Below are positions 1-9,428 of a DNA stretch of 64,000 bases, piece by piece. Source of the DNA: Planctomycetota bacterium (GTDB taxonomy: Bacteria > Planctomycetota > PUPC01 > JACPCR01). The notes below the pieces were generated by a model, which worked only from the letters and a program-made list of their open reading frames with translations, was not told the DNA's origin and did no database searches. The stretch spans positions 1-64,000 of the forward strand of contig JACPCR010000068.1 of assembly GCA_016179685.1 (NCBI GenBank), written 5' to 3'. Each line of letters opens with the position of its first letter. The first letter of the stretch is position 1. The translations under genes were made by a program, and so were the position numbers.

Positions 1-112
1 CTTGATATCCCCCTTCCTGAAGCCTTCCAGACTCAAAATCCGTTCGTAAGTGACTATAAGTAAATAACTAACAAACGCGCCCAGCGAGTCACACACATCA
101 AAAGTCACCGAC
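1..112. other. non-coding edge of window
   Basis: Short AT-richer stretch downstream of the minus-strand lyase gene. I see no gene, repeat or clear terminator in it. Confidence 0.5.
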
Positions 113-2380
113 TCAGCGGTTGAGATCGTCGCCGACGCTTTCCTGGCAGTTCTTGATGGTGGAAATTTTCCAGCCGCCCGGCAGGTGGGAGACGAGACGT
201 GGGTCGTCCTCGATGCTGATGGTTTTGGAATGGAAATCAAATTCGGCGGAAGCGAGGGGGGCTTGGCTGGCGAAAAGAGGATTTCCCTGGCTGGACCACC
301 GGGAGGCGTTACGGATGACGGCGTAGTCTGGCCGGCCCTGTTCATCGTGGAGCAGAACGAGCATTGACGCATCGGTCGACTGTTCGAAGAGTGGATGGCC
401 GCCGAGAAGGATAGTCACGGCGGCTGCGGCGGAACGATGAGCGCGCAGGCCTTGGAATTCAGTAGGCCCGCCGGCCCAATCAACGAGGGTCACGTCGTAA
501 TTTTCGAGGAAGGGCGACAGCAGAGTAGCGAAACAAGCCTTGTTTCCCCTGCGCCGTACTGCCAGAAAAGCCCGCTGGCCAGCAGTCCCGGCTGACCCGC
601 TGGGCGCCCGTCCCCGGATGTACCAGGTATGGGGGGCACCCTTGGAAAACAGAAGAGTATGCCCGGGCTTCTCGATGAATTGATCCATGAAGTGGCCGGG
701 TTCACCGGCGTGCCGATCTCGAGCCGGGAATCCGGGATCGGTCCAATTCCCGTTTTTTCGGTCGCAGACGAAGTCGCCATTGAAAACGAGGCGTTCACCA
801 TCGGAGAGGTACTCGCCACCGAGAGCGTCGTAGTGGAAGGGTTCCGTGTGGGGGATGTAGCAGATCGACCACTCGAAGCGACCGGGTCCGTTCCAGCAAA
901 GGTCGAACGTATGTTCCCGACAGCCCTCTGCCTCGACCAGGTCGAAAAGCAAGTCGTCCGCAAGGATCAGCCGCCGGGAAACGTCCACATCCGGATAGGC
1001 GAGGGGATGACGAATATGGAGGGTGCTCAATCGATTGAAGACAGCGAAATCGAGCACTTCACCTTCGGTCCCCCGGTTCTTCTTGCCTGCGGGACTGCAG
1101 AATTCGAAGTGCTGGTCTTTGCCGTCGACGACCAGGGCGCTGTGTGCGGCTGTCCGGCGAAACCAGCCGCCATGGACGCGTGGCGCGTACCCTCCCAGAG
1201 CGGCTCCATGATGTTCGAGTTGAGGATGCCCCTGGGCGAAAAAATCAATGGATAGTTTGTCCGGTTGACCGTGGCAAAAATCGAAGGGCCGGAAATTGAC
1301 CAGGACATGGGCGTCAGCGGGATCGAGATATTGGGCGCGGCCACGGGATCGGAGGACGGCTGTTCCTGATTTTCGCCAGAGGCGGCTTCCGCCCGGCAGG
1401 GGTGCGGTATGGACTTCTTCGACTCCGAACAGCAGGGATTGAAGCAGCCGATGTTCCCGATTACCCCCGCCATCGTAATCGGGATGCCGGCTTTGCTCGA
1501 CCATGTTGCCGTAAACGGGATGTCGGAAATGGGCGTAAGCGAGTTCGCTTCCCCAGAAGATGGATTCGGGGCCGCAATCTCCGACCGATTCAAAGACCCA
1601 GTCCGGCCGGTGGATGCCGAGCATGAAATCGAGCATTTCCGAAACTTTGCGATGGAAACAATCATCGGCAAGGAGATCGATGCCGGAATGGCGCAGGAGG
1701 ATCGGCATCCAGAGCAGGTGATGGTAAACGACGACCATTCCGTATCCGACGCTGCCTTCATTCCAGGATCCTCCCGGGAAAATGCCTTGTTCCAACTGGC
1801 AGGTGAGGCCGTGATCGGGATCGGTGAAGGCCTGATGGATCAGTTCCTCGTCTTCCAGAACCGCGCCGACAGCGAGCATGGCTTTCACGTTGGCGACTTG
1901 CAGGTTGGAATTGAAGGTTTTTCCTGTAACCTTCGGGTTGAGCCCGGCCCTCAGAACGTTCGTTTCAAAGGCAGAACGTTCCTCCGGGGAAAAATCCTCG
2001 TACAGGAGGTCATAAACCAAGGCGTTCCATGGGGTGTTGTAGATGGAAGTTCCTGGGAAAAAAGAGGCCATTCCTTTTCCCCTGAGATAGTCCAAGGCAG
2101 AAGCCCGAAGGGATGCATTTTCGGTCAGGATACCCATCAGGGCGAGTTTCCCTGCCAGGACGCCGGATGCCCCGGCGGTTTTCCACAGCTTTCCTGGTCT
2201 CCCTTCGCAGAAAGCGCGTACGGCGAGATGAAAAGGATAGACGGACTGGAGGAGTTCATCGAGGGCCATGGCCGCCCATGCTTGCCGTCGGACTTTTGCA
2301 CGCACCTCGGCAAATTCTTCGGCTGTCAGCCAGAGGAATGGGTGTTGCTTTCCCTTGATGATTCTCGGTTTCTTTAGCAT
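113..2380 (-). CDS. heparinase II/III-like polysaccharide lyase
   Basis: A 755-residue protein. It has the two-part layout of heparinase II/III and alginate-lyase type enzymes: an alpha-helical toroid in roughly residues 30-330 (SWNEGSVGYG, a Trp/Tyr-rich helix segment), then a beta-sandwich part with the family-like stretch FCHGQPDKLSIDFFAQG and HGGWFRRTAAHSALVVDG around residues 370-420. By family knowledge it cleaves acidic polysaccharides by beta-elimination, usually outside the cytoplasm or in the periplasm, but no convincing signal peptide is visible at the chosen ATG. No strong ribosome site precedes that ATG, so the start is uncertain. It lies 125 bases downstream of addA on the same strand but is functionally unrelated and probably separately expressed. 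The exact substrate cannot be read from the sequence. Confidence 0.8.
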   Translation of the reverse strand: MLKKPRIIKGKQHPFLWLTAEEFAEVRAKVRRQAWAAMALDELLQSVYPFHLAVRAFCEGRPGKLWKTAGASGVLAGKLALMGILTENASLRASALDYLRGKGMASFFPGTSIYNTPWNALVYDLLYEDFSPEERSAFETNVLRAGLNPKVTGKTFNSNLQVANVKAMLAVGAVLEDEELIHQAFTDPDHGLTCQLEQGIFPGGSWNEGSVGYGMVVVYHHLLWMPILLRHSGIDLLADDCFHRKVSEMLDFMLGIHRPDWVFESVGDCGPESIFWGSELAYAHFRHPVYGNMVEQSRHPDYDGGGNREHRLLQSLLFGVEEVHTAPLPGGSRLWRKSGTAVLRSRGRAQYLDPADAHVLVNFRPFDFCHGQPDKLSIDFFAQGHPQLEHHGAALGGYAPRVHGGWFRRTAAHSALVVDGKDQHFEFCSPAGKKNRGTEGEVLDFAVFNRLSTLHIRHPLAYPDVDVSRRLILADDLLFDLVEAEGCREHTFDLCWNGPGRFEWSICYIPHTEPFHYDALGGEYLSDGERLVFNGDFVCDRKNGNWTDPGFPARDRHAGEPGHFMDQFIEKPGHTLLFSKGAPHTWYIRGRAPSGSAGTAGQRAFLAVRRRGNKACFATLLSPFLENYDVTLVDWAGGPTEFQGLRAHRSAAAAVTILLGGHPLFEQSTDASMLVLLHDEQGRPDYAVIRNASRWSSQGNPLFASQAPLASAEFDFHSKTISIEDDPRLVSHLPGGWKISTIKNCQESVGDDLNR

Positions 2381-2505
2381 CCGAGTAGTTTGGTAGGTGA
2401 GGCAGCGGTGGTCAAGGATGCTGTACGAAACGATCTGTTAGAATATGCGGGTCTCAGGAATGGTTTCCCAATCGGCGAATGGGTCGTGGAGCAGATTCGC
2501 TCGAA

Positions 2506-5500
2506 TTAGACTCGCTGGTAGAGCTGCTCCCGTACGAAGAACAGCCCGCGCTCCTTGACCGGCAAGTGGAAGAAGTCCTGCCAGACCCGGGCGTAAAGAG
2601 CGACTTGCGGGCGGTAATGGGCGACCAGGTTTTCGAGCCCGGGTTTCATGTCATCAGTCTTGTAGTCCACCAGGACCCATCCCTCGGACTCCTCGAAAGC
2701 GAGATCGATGACGCCACTGAGGACTTTCTCCCCGGGCGTCTCAACAGGAACCATGTCCGCAGGACACGGCACCTCGAAGGGAACCTCGACGAGACGCCTC
2801 CGGCTCGACTCGGCCCGACGCCAGAGGTCGGACCTGGTGAGCGTTCCGGCCACCTCGACGGCCTCGGCCGCGAGCCCTGATTCGGGGTCCAGCTCCAGTT
2901 CGGGGTCCAGTTCCAGTTCCTGGACCTGTTCCCGGGCAAATTTCAGCAGGTCAGATGCCGGATTGACCATTCGGACCTGGAGCAAGGAATGGACCAGCGT
3001 GCCCCACTCGGTCCCATGCTGGCCGGAGGAGCGGCAGCCGACTCGGTCGGGTCTGACCGAGATGGTGGCATGGTCTTTACCGCCTCCAGCGACATGCTCC
3101 GAGGCGGCGCCGGCCGTGAGGGGACCGACCGAGATGGCCTTCGCGGCGAGCACCGCATAGGTGTGACATTGAGTTCTGGCCCACCGCGCTTGCACCGCTT
3201 CGAGCGCGGCCGCGACGTCCGCGTCCGAGACGGTTACGGGTGTCGCTGACATGGGTCCGGCGGCCGGCGGTCCGGGGTCAGCCAGCTCTCCACAATCATT
3301 CAGACGAGACTCGAACGCCTGCCATGGGTTACCCGAGTTGCCTTTTTCGCGTTGCGAGATGACGAGCTGCGTGCCTGCGCGCGTCATGGCCACGTAGAGG
3401 AGACGATTCTTCTCCGCTTCTTCAAACTCGTCTTCCTCCTTTTTCCACTCGTCCCATCCGGGTGGCTGCGCCAGGAGCGGGCGATGCCCGTGGTTATCGC
3501 GCTTTCCAAACACGGCCAGGTAACCACGGACAACCGGGCCGGAGCGGTCGATGTGAATCTTGACCGGGTAATCGTGCTCGCCCGTCGGGTCCGCCAGGAA
3601 GACGACGGGCGCTTCCAGTCCTTTCGCCTTGTGGAGATTCATGATGCGCACGGCCGGCTGGTCCTGCGGCAGGGCCGAAAGGCTGCCGAATTCAGCGTCC
3701 TTTTCCATGAGGCCGCCCAGTTCGCCGATCAGACCCGCCAGCGAAGGGGTCTGCCCCTGGCGCGCGCGGAGGATTTCGAAGGCCTTGTGGAGGCTTCCGG
3801 CCAGGACGCTGCCGCCGGGCTGGACGCCGGCCCGGACGAACAGGCCGAGGTCGCCGGCGGTCCTTTCGATGGCGGGCACGGGCGGCATGAGCCGAAGCCA
3901 GTACTCGTATTCTTTCAGCCGGCCGAAGGCATCCTCGAAGGGCTGCCGCACCTCAGGCGGAAGGGCCTCGGGCGGAGGGGAATGGAAATGAAAGCGGCCG
4001 CCGCAGCTTTTGAAGGCATAAAGGGCCGAATCGCTGATGCCGAAGAGGCGGCCGCGCAGGACCGCGACCAGCGCGACCGCGTTGTCCGGCTCCGTGACGG
4101 TGCGGAGCGCCTGTTGAAGGAGCTGCAGCTCATCGCTCGCTTTCAAGGTGTTTCCGCCGGATACCTGGGCCGGGATACCCAGCTCTGCGAGCTTCTGGCT
4201 GTAGAGGGCCAGGTTGGCCTTCTTGGGCGTGATGATGAGGAAGTCGCTTGCAGCGACCGTGGACGTCATGCCGCGGTCGAGTTCCTTGCGCGTCCGCGGG
4301 ACTGACCGCTTCTCATCGAGCGCGCGGCGGACCGTCCGCGCAATGAGGTCCGGCTCGAATTCCAGGACTTCTTCCTTATTGGTCCGGTCTTCCGGCACTC
4401 GAAGCACCTGCACGCCCGCCAGATCGCCGTCACAGCCGTTCTTCCGGCCGCAGACCATGTCGCGGCGAGCGGGAGCGTAGCAATCGGCCTCGGCGGGAAA
4501 TAGCGAGCCGGCGACCGGATTGAACCAGTCGATGAGCGGTTGGATGGTGCGGAAATTGACCGTCAGGGAAACGATGACGCCTTCGGTCTGCTCGATGATC
4601 CCCTTGACCTTGCTGTAGGTGACGATGTCGGCCCTTCGGAAGCGGTAGATGGACTGCTTCGGGTCGCCGACCACGAAGAGCGAGCCCGGTCGGGGCCGGC
4701 ACCTGGACCAGTCCGTCTCGGCAGGATCGCTTGCGGTGAGCAGGAGCATGACCTGCGCCTGGATGGGGTCCGTGTCCTGGAACTCGTCCACGAGCAGGTG
4801 TGTGAATCGGTCGCTGAAGTACTTCCGGATTTCGACGTTGCCCGAGCTGAGCAGCGCTGCCGCGCGCAGGAGCAGGTCCTGATAGTTGAGCACGCCGGCC
4901 TCGCCGCGCATCTTGTCATACGTCTTCCTGGCGGCATGAAGGATGCGGATGGCGACCTCGTAACGCTGGGCGAACCAGGTCTGGATAAGGGGCGCAACCG
5001 TGCCTTTGACAAAGTTCTCCCAGCGTACAGCTTCTGCCTTGCCTTGGGCATCGCCTTTAGGCCAATTCCTCTGGACCGCCTTTGCGGCCTTCTTGCATCT
5101 CTCAAAAATTTGGAATAATTCCCTAGGGTCGTTGAGATTGGCCCATCGGACCCGACGGGCGACCTCCTCGTACCGGTCCATCAGTTTGTCGTTGCCCCGG
5201 TCCCGGGGAAAGCTCGGCGCGAGCGCTTTCATGTGCTTGGCGTAGTCTTTGAGCGCCTGGACCGCCGGTTTCAGGTCGGGCAGGTCCACCTTCGGCGCGG
5301 GCCACTCCTGCACGTCCGGATAATTGGCAAACTCGAGGAAGGCCGGCTTGAGCAGACCGACTTCCAAGCCCCGATCGTCCAGTTCCTTCCGAAGAGGATC
5401 GCCGGCAACGAAGAGCATGGCCACGGTTTCGTCCCAGGCGCGCTCGCGGAGCGCTTGGTCCGCCTCTTCCTCCAGCTCCTCGAAGCCGATGTCCACGCCG

Positions 5501-5886
5501 GCCTCGACGGGCCGCTCGCGCAGCAACCGGCCGCAGAAGGAATGGATCGTGCCGATGAAGCAGCGGTCCGAATGTTCGAGGGCGCTCTCGAGGCGGCCGT
5601 GGGCCGCCCCCGTGGCCTCTTGGAAAGCCTTTTCAAGCCCCACCTTGAAGCGGCCCTGCAATTCCGCCGCGGCCTTCCGCGTGAAGGTGACCGCGGCCAT
5701 CTTCTCGATGGATTCGCACCGGCCATCGCTCAGCAGCGCGATCATGCGGTCGATCATGCTCGTGGTCTTGCCCGTGCCTGCCGCGGCCTCGACCAGCATG
5801 TTCCTGTCCAGTTCCTTCACGATGCGTGCCCGCTCGGACTGGTCCGGCGGAGGGTCGCTACCGAGGGTGGACTGATCACTCTTCAC
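2506..5886 (-). CDS. addA: AddA-like UvrD-family helicase/nuclease
   Basis: ATP-dependent helicase-exonuclease subunit acting on double-strand DNA ends with the AddB-like product encoded just upstream. All superfamily 1A motifs are visible in order: Walker A AAAGTGKTTS, TFTRKAAAELQ, LLVDEFQDTDPIQ, VVGDPKQSIYRFRRAD, LTVNFRT, MNLHKAKGLEAPVV and LLYVAMTRA. At the C-terminus is a RecB-type PD-(D/E)XK nuclease (GTLVHSLLQ, then GVIDLAFEE and VDYKTDD, then QVALYARVW). The reading frame runs upstream into a tandem repeat to a TTG at 5943. I prefer the GTG at 5886, which follows GGAGAG at about five bases and avoids the repeat. Length of about 1125 residues fits AddA. Stop overlaps nothing; the lyase gene follows after 125 bases. 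Confidence 0.9.
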   Translation of the reverse strand: MKSDQSTLGSDPPPDQSERARIVKELDRNMLVEAAAGTGKTTSMIDRMIALLSDGRCESIEKMAAVTFTRKAAAELQGRFKVGLEKAFQEATGAAHGRLESALEHSDRCFIGTIHSFCGRLLRERPVEAGVDIGFEELEEEADQALRERAWDETVAMLFVAGDPLRKELDDRGLEVGLLKPAFLEFANYPDVQEWPAPKVDLPDLKPAVQALKDYAKHMKALAPSFPRDRGNDKLMDRYEEVARRVRWANLNDPRELFQIFERCKKAAKAVQRNWPKGDAQGKAEAVRWENFVKGTVAPLIQTWFAQRYEVAIRILHAARKTYDKMRGEAGVLNYQDLLLRAAALLSSGNVEIRKYFSDRFTHLLVDEFQDTDPIQAQVMLLLTASDPAETDWSRCRPRPGSLFVVGDPKQSIYRFRRADIVTYSKVKGIIEQTEGVIVSLTVNFRTIQPLIDWFNPVAGSLFPAEADCYAPARRDMVCGRKNGCDGDLAGVQVLRVPEDRTNKEEVLEFEPDLIARTVRRALDEKRSVPRTRKELDRGMTSTVAASDFLIITPKKANLALYSQKLAELGIPAQVSGGNTLKASDELQLLQQALRTVTEPDNAVALVAVLRGRLFGISDSALYAFKSCGGRFHFHSPPPEALPPEVRQPFEDAFGRLKEYEYWLRLMPPVPAIERTAGDLGLFVRAGVQPGGSVLAGSLHKAFEILRARQGQTPSLAGLIGELGGLMEKDAEFGSLSALPQDQPAVRIMNLHKAKGLEAPVVFLADPTGEHDYPVKIHIDRSGPVVRGYLAVFGKRDNHGHRPLLAQPPGWDEWKKEEDEFEEAEKNRLLYVAMTRAGTQLVISQREKGNSGNPWQAFESRLNDCGELADPGPPAAGPMSATPVTVSDADVAAALEAVQARWARTQCHTYAVLAAKAISVGPLTAGAASEHVAGGGKDHATISVRPDRVGCRSSGQHGTEWGTLVHSLLQVRMVNPASDLLKFAREQVQELELDPELELDPESGLAAEAVEVAGTLTRSDLWRRAESSRRRLVEVPFEVPCPADMVPVETPGEKVLSGVIDLAFEESEGWVLVDYKTDDMKPGLENLVAHYRPQVALYARVWQDFFHLPVKERGLFFVREQLYQRV

Positions 5887-5909
5887 TTTTCTCTCCACGA
5901 GCAGGGATT

Positions 5910-6186
5910 CCGAAGCAGCCCCGTCGCTGTGCGACGGGCCCAAGCTTCACTCCGAAGCAGCCCCGTCGCTGTGCGACGGGCCCAAGTTTCACTCCGAAGC
6001 AGCCCCGTCGCTGTGCGACGGGCCCAAGCTTCACTCCGAAGTAGCCCCGTCGCTGTGCGACGGGCCCAAGCTTCACTCCGAAGTAGCCCCGTCGCTGTGC
6101 GACGGGCCCAAGCTTCACTCTTCACTCTTCACTCTTCAGGGATTCCGAAGCAGCCCCGTCGCTGTGCGACGGGCCCAAGTTTCACT
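5910..6186. repeat. 42-bp tandem hairpin repeat between addB and addA
   Basis: Five head-to-tail 42-bp units (5910-5951, 5952-5993, 5994-6035, 6036-6077, 6078-6119), then a CTTCACT microsatellite, then a sixth unit at 6145-6186. Units differ only at a C/T after GAAG and a C/T before TTCACT. Each contains a perfect 8-bp stem CCCGTCGC / GCGACGGG with a three-base TGT loop. Because 42 is a multiple of three, several frames stay open as false repeat peptides. The first and sixth unit are both preceded by CAGGGATT. The array includes the stop codon of addB (6182-6184) and reaches to 24 bases before the likely addA start, so it forms nearly the whole intergenic mRNA of the operon. Confidence 0.95.
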
Positions 6187-9100
6187 CTTCACTCGGTCGT
6201 AGTTGGACGAAGGGAGACAGTTCCGTATTTCTTGGATTGAGCAACTTTCCCTGGCTGGCTCTGGTGATTGCCACAACGTCGCCGCAGATGCCCTTGTAGT
6301 CACAGTACTTACAGTCATTCGCCTCGTTCGTAGGAAGGAAAACACCTTGGCGCACCACCTGGCTGAGGTGGCCCACGATCTCCTGACCCTCGGCCAGGTT
6401 CGCGGCAGTCCATTCCAGCCTCTCTCCCTGTCCCTTTTGAGAGGGGAAGAAGAAGCCGAAGCGCTCCACCCTGGCCTGCCCCCCAAACTTCTTTTGGAGG
6501 CAGCGCTCCACGACGGACATGTAAAGGACGGACTGAAGAATGCGGCCCTGCTTGAACGGATCGGCTTGCTCATATCCGTAAGTGCTCCCGCTCTTGTAGT
6601 CCCAGACGCGGAAGGTGCGAGCACCGTCACCTTCGCCCACGCGGTCGATCCGGTCCACCCGGCCCTTGATGCGAATACACCTTCCATCGGGCAAACGAAA
6701 CGGCAGCGGGTGGCTCGTGTCAGTGTCAATCTCCGTGCCGCTTCCCTCGCGTTCCATGCCCAGGGAGGCTTCAAGGTAGGCGGGCCGGACGTCAGGATTC
6801 GTGGAGGCCTGATGTGCCTCGTCCTTTAGAAAGATGCGTGCTGACTCCCGGAGCTGCTGCATCTGGCTCTCGAGGAGGCTTGCGTTGGGTGCAGGATAAA
6901 GCGACCGATATTGAGACGCCTTCTCCTCCAATATCTCGAGGATTCTAGGCTTGTCGCGTTCGAATTTCGGTGGCCATGTGCGATTTTCGACCATTTCCCG
7001 AACAAACTGGTGGAAGATTTCGTGGAGCAGCGAGCCGAACTGGAGCGCGTCCAGCCAGACGGTTTCATCGATCTCCTCGGGAGGCCAGAGGCCGAGCGCA
7101 TAGCGGAAGAAGAAGCGCAAGGGGCAGGTCCCGAGAGTTTGCAGGCTGTTGGCGGACAGGACTGGGCCGTCGGGCTTGGTCGGGTCGAGGTCGATGCCGG
7201 CCTGGGGCACGTGCCCATCGTAGGGGGTGAAGTCGATTCCGAAGCGCTGCCGGTCGGCCTCTTTCCCGCGTGCGAGGTGGGGGAAGCACCGGGCGGACAG
7301 GCCTTCCGGATTGGCCACCTTCTCCTTGCCGGAGAGCCGCCCGAGCCACCATTCGGTCGAGTCCAGCGCCCGATCGGCTTCGGGAGGCGCGAACGAGACG
7401 GCGGGAAGCAGCGAGGCCAGGAAATCGCTCATCTCGGCGTCGTGCTTTCCTGAAATCAGGCGGTGGATCGAGAGGAGGACCGGGCTGGGGAACGTCTCGC
7501 GGTCGCCCTCGAGGTCCAGGCAGGAGAAGCTGAGGGTGAGCGTGCCGCGCAGGCGGGCGAGGAGGCGGACGAATTCGAGCCGTTTGCGCTCGAGGCGGTC
7601 CGCCGCGGTAGGCAGCTCCTTCGACAGCGCGCGCCGTTCCGAATCCAGCACCAGCGGGTCCTGCTCGCCGAGCCCGGGGAAACGCCGGCTATCGAGTCCG
7701 ATGATGAAGGTGTGGGGCCGGCCGGAGTGTCCGCCGGAAAGCGCGTGAGCGACGTGGAGGCAGCCTGGCCGTGGCCCGCTTCCAAAAATCCGGGCCTCGG
7801 TGGGAAGCGTAGCCAGCCAGCCGCGCATATCGAGGCTGGCCGGCGGCTTCCCGCCTTCCAGAATCCGTTGCAACTCCTCGATTTCGTCGAGAAGTTTTTT
7901 CCGGGCATAGTTATCGACCTGGCCGGTGCATCGGACGCGGCTCTGGAGAAACCGGGCGGCGCAGTCCAGAATATCCGTCTGGCCCGCTCCAGCCGCTGGT
8001 GTGATTTCGAGCACGCCCGAGACCATCGCTCGCAGGACTTGCATCCGCTCGAGCCGCGTCTTGGCTCGCTCACGCCTGGTCTTCTTGTCTTCTTCGGCTT
8101 CATCATCCTCGACGCCGGGGGCATTCATGGGCCGGGCCAGCGCTCCAATCTCCTCGTCCAGCCGAGCCAGGTAGCGGTCCCTGCCGAAGCCGATGCCCAG
8201 CGAGGAGAGCGCGGCCGCCAGGCTCGAAAAGGTGACCTCCTTGTCGTTCTTGTCGCGGGCTTTTTCTCCCTCGCCGGCCTTCGGGCGCTCGAGCAGGCCC
8301 TCGCGAACCAGGCTCTCGAGGGCCGCGGCCCGGTAAGCGTCGCGCTGCCAGGCGAGCCAGCCTGCCAGGGCCCGGCCGGGCCGGGAGTATCGGCACGGGA
8401 TGCCCTCGGCGAAGGTCACGGGCAGGCCCAGCCCGTTGTCCGCCTGGCCCCCGCTCCTGCGGGCCTTCGCCTTGCCGGCCTCGTCTTTTTCGCCGTCTTT
8501 CTCTTTGCCGCCGAACAGGGCCGTGAAGACTTCATAGAGGATGGGGACATAGGTCTCGGCATCGGTGTGGAGCAACTCGACCTGATCGAGTGCGATACCA
8601 GCGGCGAGGCATCGGCGCAGCGCCTCACGCACCTCATTGACCTCGCCCCAAGCGCGGAAAATAGACACGGTTTCGTCCTTGCGAGGCGGCGGAACATCCG
8701 AAAAGTAGGGCGGTCGCTGTGCGACCGCCTCCCCGGTCCCCGTCTGGCCCGCACGCTGGTCCACCGAAAGGTCGATCCTCTGGCTCTTAGGCAACGCCTC
8801 GAGCAGGGCGCGCTCGAGGCCGTGGGCCTCCGTCAGGTCCTCGGGCACGAGCACGAGGACGCCCGCGCCGAGCGCGGCGGCCGGGTCACGCCGCAGCCGC
8901 TCGATGGCCAATTGGAGGACGCCCGCGCGGTCGATGCGGTGTGAAGCGTCAAGCTCCTCGAGGTAGGCCTCGAGAAGCTGAAGGATTTCCCTGCCTTTGC
9001 TGGTGACCCTGAAGGCCGAGGGTGAAATCGTCCGGGGTCCGAGCCCGGCCATCCGGATGGATCGGATGGAGGCGAAGAGGGCCTCGGAGAGGCGGGGGCT

Positions 9101-9403
9101 GGCGTCGAGCTTCGCGAGGTATTGGATGCCTCCTTGTTTGAGGTCATCGAAGATACGGCCCGTGAGGATTTCGCCGCCGCGACCCGACAGGATGGCCAGG
9201 TTTGCGGCGGCGATTTCCGGCCCGGCGAGGTCGAGCGCGAGGTTCATCAGCGTCCTGGGCCGGGCGTTGAGGACGGGCGTCCCGGCTCGTGCGACGCTCT
9301 CGATCCACTGCCGGCCGGCGCGCAGGGAGGGAGCGACCACCCATTTCTCTTCGAGGAGGTGCTCCCGGCAGATGAGGCCCAGTTGTTCAGTGAGGCGGGT
9401 CAT
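6182..9403 (-). CDS. addB: AddB-like exonuclease subunit with Fe-S nuclease domain
   Basis: A 1073-residue partner of the AddA-like protein. The N-terminal part has helicase-like architecture but no Walker A motif: the expected position reads VVAPSLRAGRQWIE. This matches subunits whose helicase half is inactive. The C-terminal third is a PD-(D/E)XK nuclease: LGTCPLRFFFRYALG, GSLLHEIFHQF, IKGRVDRIDRV, FRVWDYKSGS and QSVLYM. It ends with DCKYCDYKGICG. The Cys in CPLRFF plus the three C-terminal Cys are the usual four ligands of the AddB iron-sulfur cluster. The stop codon lies inside the last unit of the 42-bp repeat array. It starts 25 bases after the stop of the upstream gene, so 9429-10378, addB and addA look like one operon. 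A palindromic repeat-like segment at 8709-8729 is read in frame. Confidence 0.85.
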   Translation of the reverse strand: MTRLTEQLGLICREHLLEEKWVVAPSLRAGRQWIESVARAGTPVLNARPRTLMNLALDLAGPEIAAANLAILSGRGGEILTGRIFDDLKQGGIQYLAKLDASPRLSEALFASIRSIRMAGLGPRTISPSAFRVTSKGREILQLLEAYLEELDASHRIDRAGVLQLAIERLRRDPAAALGAGVLVLVPEDLTEAHGLERALLEALPKSQRIDLSVDQRAGQTGTGEAVAQRPPYFSDVPPPRKDETVSIFRAWGEVNEVREALRRCLAAGIALDQVELLHTDAETYVPILYEVFTALFGGKEKDGEKDEAGKAKARRSGGQADNGLGLPVTFAEGIPCRYSRPGRALAGWLAWQRDAYRAAALESLVREGLLERPKAGEGEKARDKNDKEVTFSSLAAALSSLGIGFGRDRYLARLDEEIGALARPMNAPGVEDDEAEEDKKTRRERAKTRLERMQVLRAMVSGVLEITPAAGAGQTDILDCAARFLQSRVRCTGQVDNYARKKLLDEIEELQRILEGGKPPASLDMRGWLATLPTEARIFGSGPRPGCLHVAHALSGGHSGRPHTFIIGLDSRRFPGLGEQDPLVLDSERRALSKELPTAADRLERKRLEFVRLLARLRGTLTLSFSCLDLEGDRETFPSPVLLSIHRLISGKHDAEMSDFLASLLPAVSFAPPEADRALDSTEWWLGRLSGKEKVANPEGLSARCFPHLARGKEADRQRFGIDFTPYDGHVPQAGIDLDPTKPDGPVLSANSLQTLGTCPLRFFFRYALGLWPPEEIDETVWLDALQFGSLLHEIFHQFVREMVENRTWPPKFERDKPRILEILEEKASQYRSLYPAPNASLLESQMQQLRESARIFLKDEAHQASTNPDVRPAYLEASLGMEREGSGTEIDTDTSHPLPFRLPDGRCIRIKGRVDRIDRVGEGDGARTFRVWDYKSGSTYGYEQADPFKQGRILQSVLYMSVVERCLQKKFGGQARVERFGFFFPSQKGQGERLEWTAANLAEGQEIVGHLSQVVRQGVFLPTNEANDCKYCDYKGICGDVVAITRASQGKLLNPRNTELSPFVQLRPSEE
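8709..8729. repeat. palindrome inside addB related to the 42-bp repeat
   Basis: GGCGGTCGC-TGT-GCGACCGCC, a perfect 9-bp stem with a three-base loop. It shares the core GTCGCTGTGCGAC with every unit of the 5910-6186 array. Read in the addB frame it gives VAQRPPYF, close to the VAQRRGYF that the array encodes in a minus-strand frame. This suggests a repeat unit inserted in frame into the coding sequence. Confidence 0.7.
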
Positions 9404-9428
9404 CCAAGATTCTCATCACGCAGCCGTA

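Noticed and set aside
5910-6186. CRISPR array
   Set aside because: Units are directly adjacent with no unique spacers, and no cas genes are present.
5826-6240. Repeat-peptide reading frames across the 42-bp array
   Set aside because: Open only because the unit length is a multiple of three; both strands give equally repetitive peptides and no start signal.
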